NCBI GenBank assembly: GCA_001460835.1
Contig: CYKH01000236.1
Span: 65,941 to 87,957 of the forward strand
Length of the DNA: 22,017 bases
From: Bodo saltans
Lineage: Eukaryota > Euglenozoa > Kinetoplastea > Eubodonida > Bodonidae
Direction of reading: 5' to 3'
The stretch's first letter is position 1; every line of letters begins with the position of its first letter. Positions 20,501-22,017 of this stretch are shown in pieces. The notes beneath the pieces were generated by a model, which saw only the letters and a list, made by a program, of their open reading frames with translations, searched no databases and had not been told where the DNA came from. The translations under genes and the position numbers were made by a program.

Positions 20501-22017
20501 ATGTTGCACACTAGTTGCATGATTGCTGCGCTGCTGCTACAAGTGGCGCTAGTTATTATGCCAGTGGGGCAGTGCAGTGGTAGCAGCACAACAATTACCA
20601 CGACGAACACAGTCGTGCCATCATGGAGCCGATTCTCTCTCACTAGTAGCGATGAGGTAACATTGACGCTTAGCGCTAGTGAATCGTCGACTTTGACTTC
20701 AACAGACTCAAAATCAGTAGGAACAAGAACGCTGACAGAGTCTATTCGTTCGTACTCCGACCGGCTGCACACGCATACTACTACGATCACGACAACCCTC
20801 ACAGAGAGTGATGAAAAGAGTCTGACAGGTACCAAGTCCGCAACGTTGACATCCACAGAAACCGCAGACGCGTCCCGGTCTGCGCAAAGTATTTCAAGTA
20901 GCATGTCCGATTCTGGCAAGGTCACATCCTCGAAGAGCGTGACTGCATCTCGAGTGACGAGGAGCCCCTCGAATTCTCAAGCAATCAGCAAAACAAGGAC
21001 GCTCACTCTTTCCCAAACGAAATCAAAAACAAATCCATCACCAACAAGTGAGACCTCAAGGACACGCTCATTGTCGCCGTCCGAAGATGCACGCTCCATC
21101 TCACATTCCGTGACCCTTAGTCCGAGCCGCTCAATGCAGTCCGCTACGAAGGAAGTGTCCAGAAGTGTGTCGTTCACGCAGCAATTCAGTTTCACGACAA
21201 CCCACTCGCTGACAATGACGGAAACGGAAGACACCTCCAGGTCGCGAACCCCAAGTGCAACGCGCTCCGTCAGTATCACACACAGTCGCAGCGGACCGAG
21301 CCCAACAAGCAGCGTTTCGTTGTCGCGGACCACAACGTTTACGAATTCATCGACACCTTCACTATCTCGTTCCCCTAGCCTCAGCCGATCGATCACTCCA
21401 TCACACAGCCCATCGCCCAGCACGACACATTCCCCGTCACCGACGCGCAGCGGCTCCCCCACCATCACTTCAAATGTATCGCTTTCCAAGACTGCCAGCC
21501 CATCCAAAACTGACAGTGGGACAAAAAGTCGCAGCCCAACATCATCGGTATCTCCCACAGCAACCACCAGCAGGAGTCGAAGAACTTCCTCTCGGTCGTC
21601 CTCTCGATCGAACGAGAGATCATTGTCGCGGAGTCACTCCGCAACTCGTTCCAACGAAGTTTCGGCAACGGCAACAGCGACGCCGTCACGCTCAGATTCA
21701 CGTTCCCGAAGCGATACACTCAGTCGCACCGAGTCACACAGCCAATCACGTTCACTGTCGTTCTCTCGAACAAGCTCCCAGTCACGATCGCCATCATTGT
21801 CCAGCACACCTTCGCTGATAGTCACGCCAACACGTTCTCTATCACGGAGTGCTTCCCCCTCGACGTCACGTTCCGTGTCGCCCTCGAGATCCGCGTCGCC
21901 CTCTAAATCTCAGACGCCATCGAGCACACCGAGCGCGTCGCCAAGCAGGTCGCTCTCGCTATCGAGGTCACCCACGACGAGTGTCACGTCCGAACAAACC
22001 AAATCATTTGGGAGGGA
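20501..22017 (+). CDS. Ser/Thr/Arg-rich secreted or surface protein, 5' part (runs off right edge)
   Basis: ATG 20501 opens a frame with no stop for 505 codons, up to the right edge, so the gene is incomplete. The first ~27 residues form a signal peptide: M-L-H-T-S-C, then a hydrophobic core A-A-L-L-L-Q-V-A-L-V-I-M, with likely cleavage after V-G-Q-C-S-G or nearby. The rest is almost entirely Ser, Thr, Pro and Arg. The earlier part is rich in T-L-T and T-E-S, the later part in S-R-S and S-P-S dipeptides. Such sequence would be an extended, heavily O-glycosylated stalk if exported, and a membrane anchor would be expected beyond the window. Ser/Thr-rich membrane glycoproteins are common in free-living bodonids. 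The S-R/S-P text alone could suggest a nuclear SR protein, but the signal peptide argues against it. Function unknown. Confidence 0.75.
   Translation, partial: MLHTSCMIAALLLQVALVIMPVGQCSGSSTTITTTNTVVPSWSRFSLTSSDEVTLTLSASESSTLTSTDSKSVGTRTLTESIRSYSDRLHTHTTTITTTLTESDEKSLTGTKSATLTSTETADASRSAQSISSSMSDSGKVTSSKSVTASRVTRSPSNSQAISKTRTLTLSQTKSKTNPSPTSETSRTRSLSPSEDARSISHSVTLSPSRSMQSATKEVSRSVSFTQQFSFTTTHSLTMTETEDTSRSRTPSATRSVSITHSRSGPSPTSSVSLSRTTTFTNSSTPSLSRSPSLSRSITPSHSPSPSTTHSPSPTRSGSPTITSNVSLSKTASPSKTDSGTKSRSPTSSVSPTATTSRSRRTSSRSSSRSNERSLSRSHSATRSNEVSATATATPSRSDSRSRSDTLSRTESHSQSRSLSFSRTSSQSRSPSLSSTPSLIVTPTRSLSRSASPSTSRSVSPSRSASPSKSQTPSSTPSASPSRSLSLSRSPTTSVTSEQTKSFGR

Noticed and set aside
20977-21567. 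196-codon antisense frame opposite the Ser/Thr-rich gene
   Set aside because: It is the low-complexity mirror of the + strand repeats, has no signal peptide or domain, and all other genes are on the + strand.
1-22017. CRISPR arrays, tRNA or rRNA genes, insertion sequences, prokaryotic operons
   Set aside because: None was seen by reading; spacing, long spacers, pyrimidine tracts and the giant coiled-coil gene indicate a eukaryotic, kinetoplastid-type locus.

Overview
The window looks like nuclear DNA of a kinetoplastid protist, most likely a free-living bodonid of the Bodo saltans type. Seven genes all lie on the + strand, with no introns and with short to medium spacers. A polypyrimidine tract followed by an AG precedes most of the start codons I chose, as expected for polycistronic transcription resolved by trans-splicing. 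The nucleoside hydrolase matches the trypanosomatid IAG clade, and the terminal gene is a Ser/Thr-rich secreted or surface protein. The species name is an inference from these traits; no marker gene (rRNA, spliced leader) is present.

Layout: (1) 2-484, C-terminal end of a trypsin-like serine peptidase, cut by the left edge. (2) 634-1605, a mitochondrial carrier of the mitoferrin (iron) type with an unusual N-terminal extension of 19 histidines. (3) 1606-2414, a spacer with an (AG)n run and a T12 tract. (4) 2415-3914, a 499-residue protein with two Asp runs and a Trp-containing helical block; function unknown. (5) 4208-17909, one giant gene for a roughly 4,400-residue coiled-coil protein. Its 5' end is split into three reading frames by a 14-bp tandem duplication and a 275-bp-period imperfect tandem duplication with a T10 run. 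The intact part (5028-17909, 4,293 residues) has about 2,280 residues that are mostly coiled coil, then about 1,890 low-complexity residues carrying a cluster of TQT motifs and a three-copy 50-residue repeat. (6) 18152-18766, a small multi-pass membrane protein. (7) 18934-20037, an inosine-adenosine-guanosine nucleoside hydrolase for purine salvage. (8) 20501 to the right edge, the 5' part of a signal-peptide-bearing Ser/Thr/Arg-rich protein.

The genes do not form a pathway; in kinetoplastids neighbours are co-transcribed without being functionally linked. Genes 4 and 5 may both be cytoskeletal or flagellar, because both have long helices and a similar W-x-x-W block.

The most notable signals are in the giant gene: a probable multivalent dynein-light-chain (LC8) binding region, an unrecognised 50-residue repeat, and two independent frame-breaking duplications whose single-copy state would restore one continuous reading frame from 4208 to 17909.
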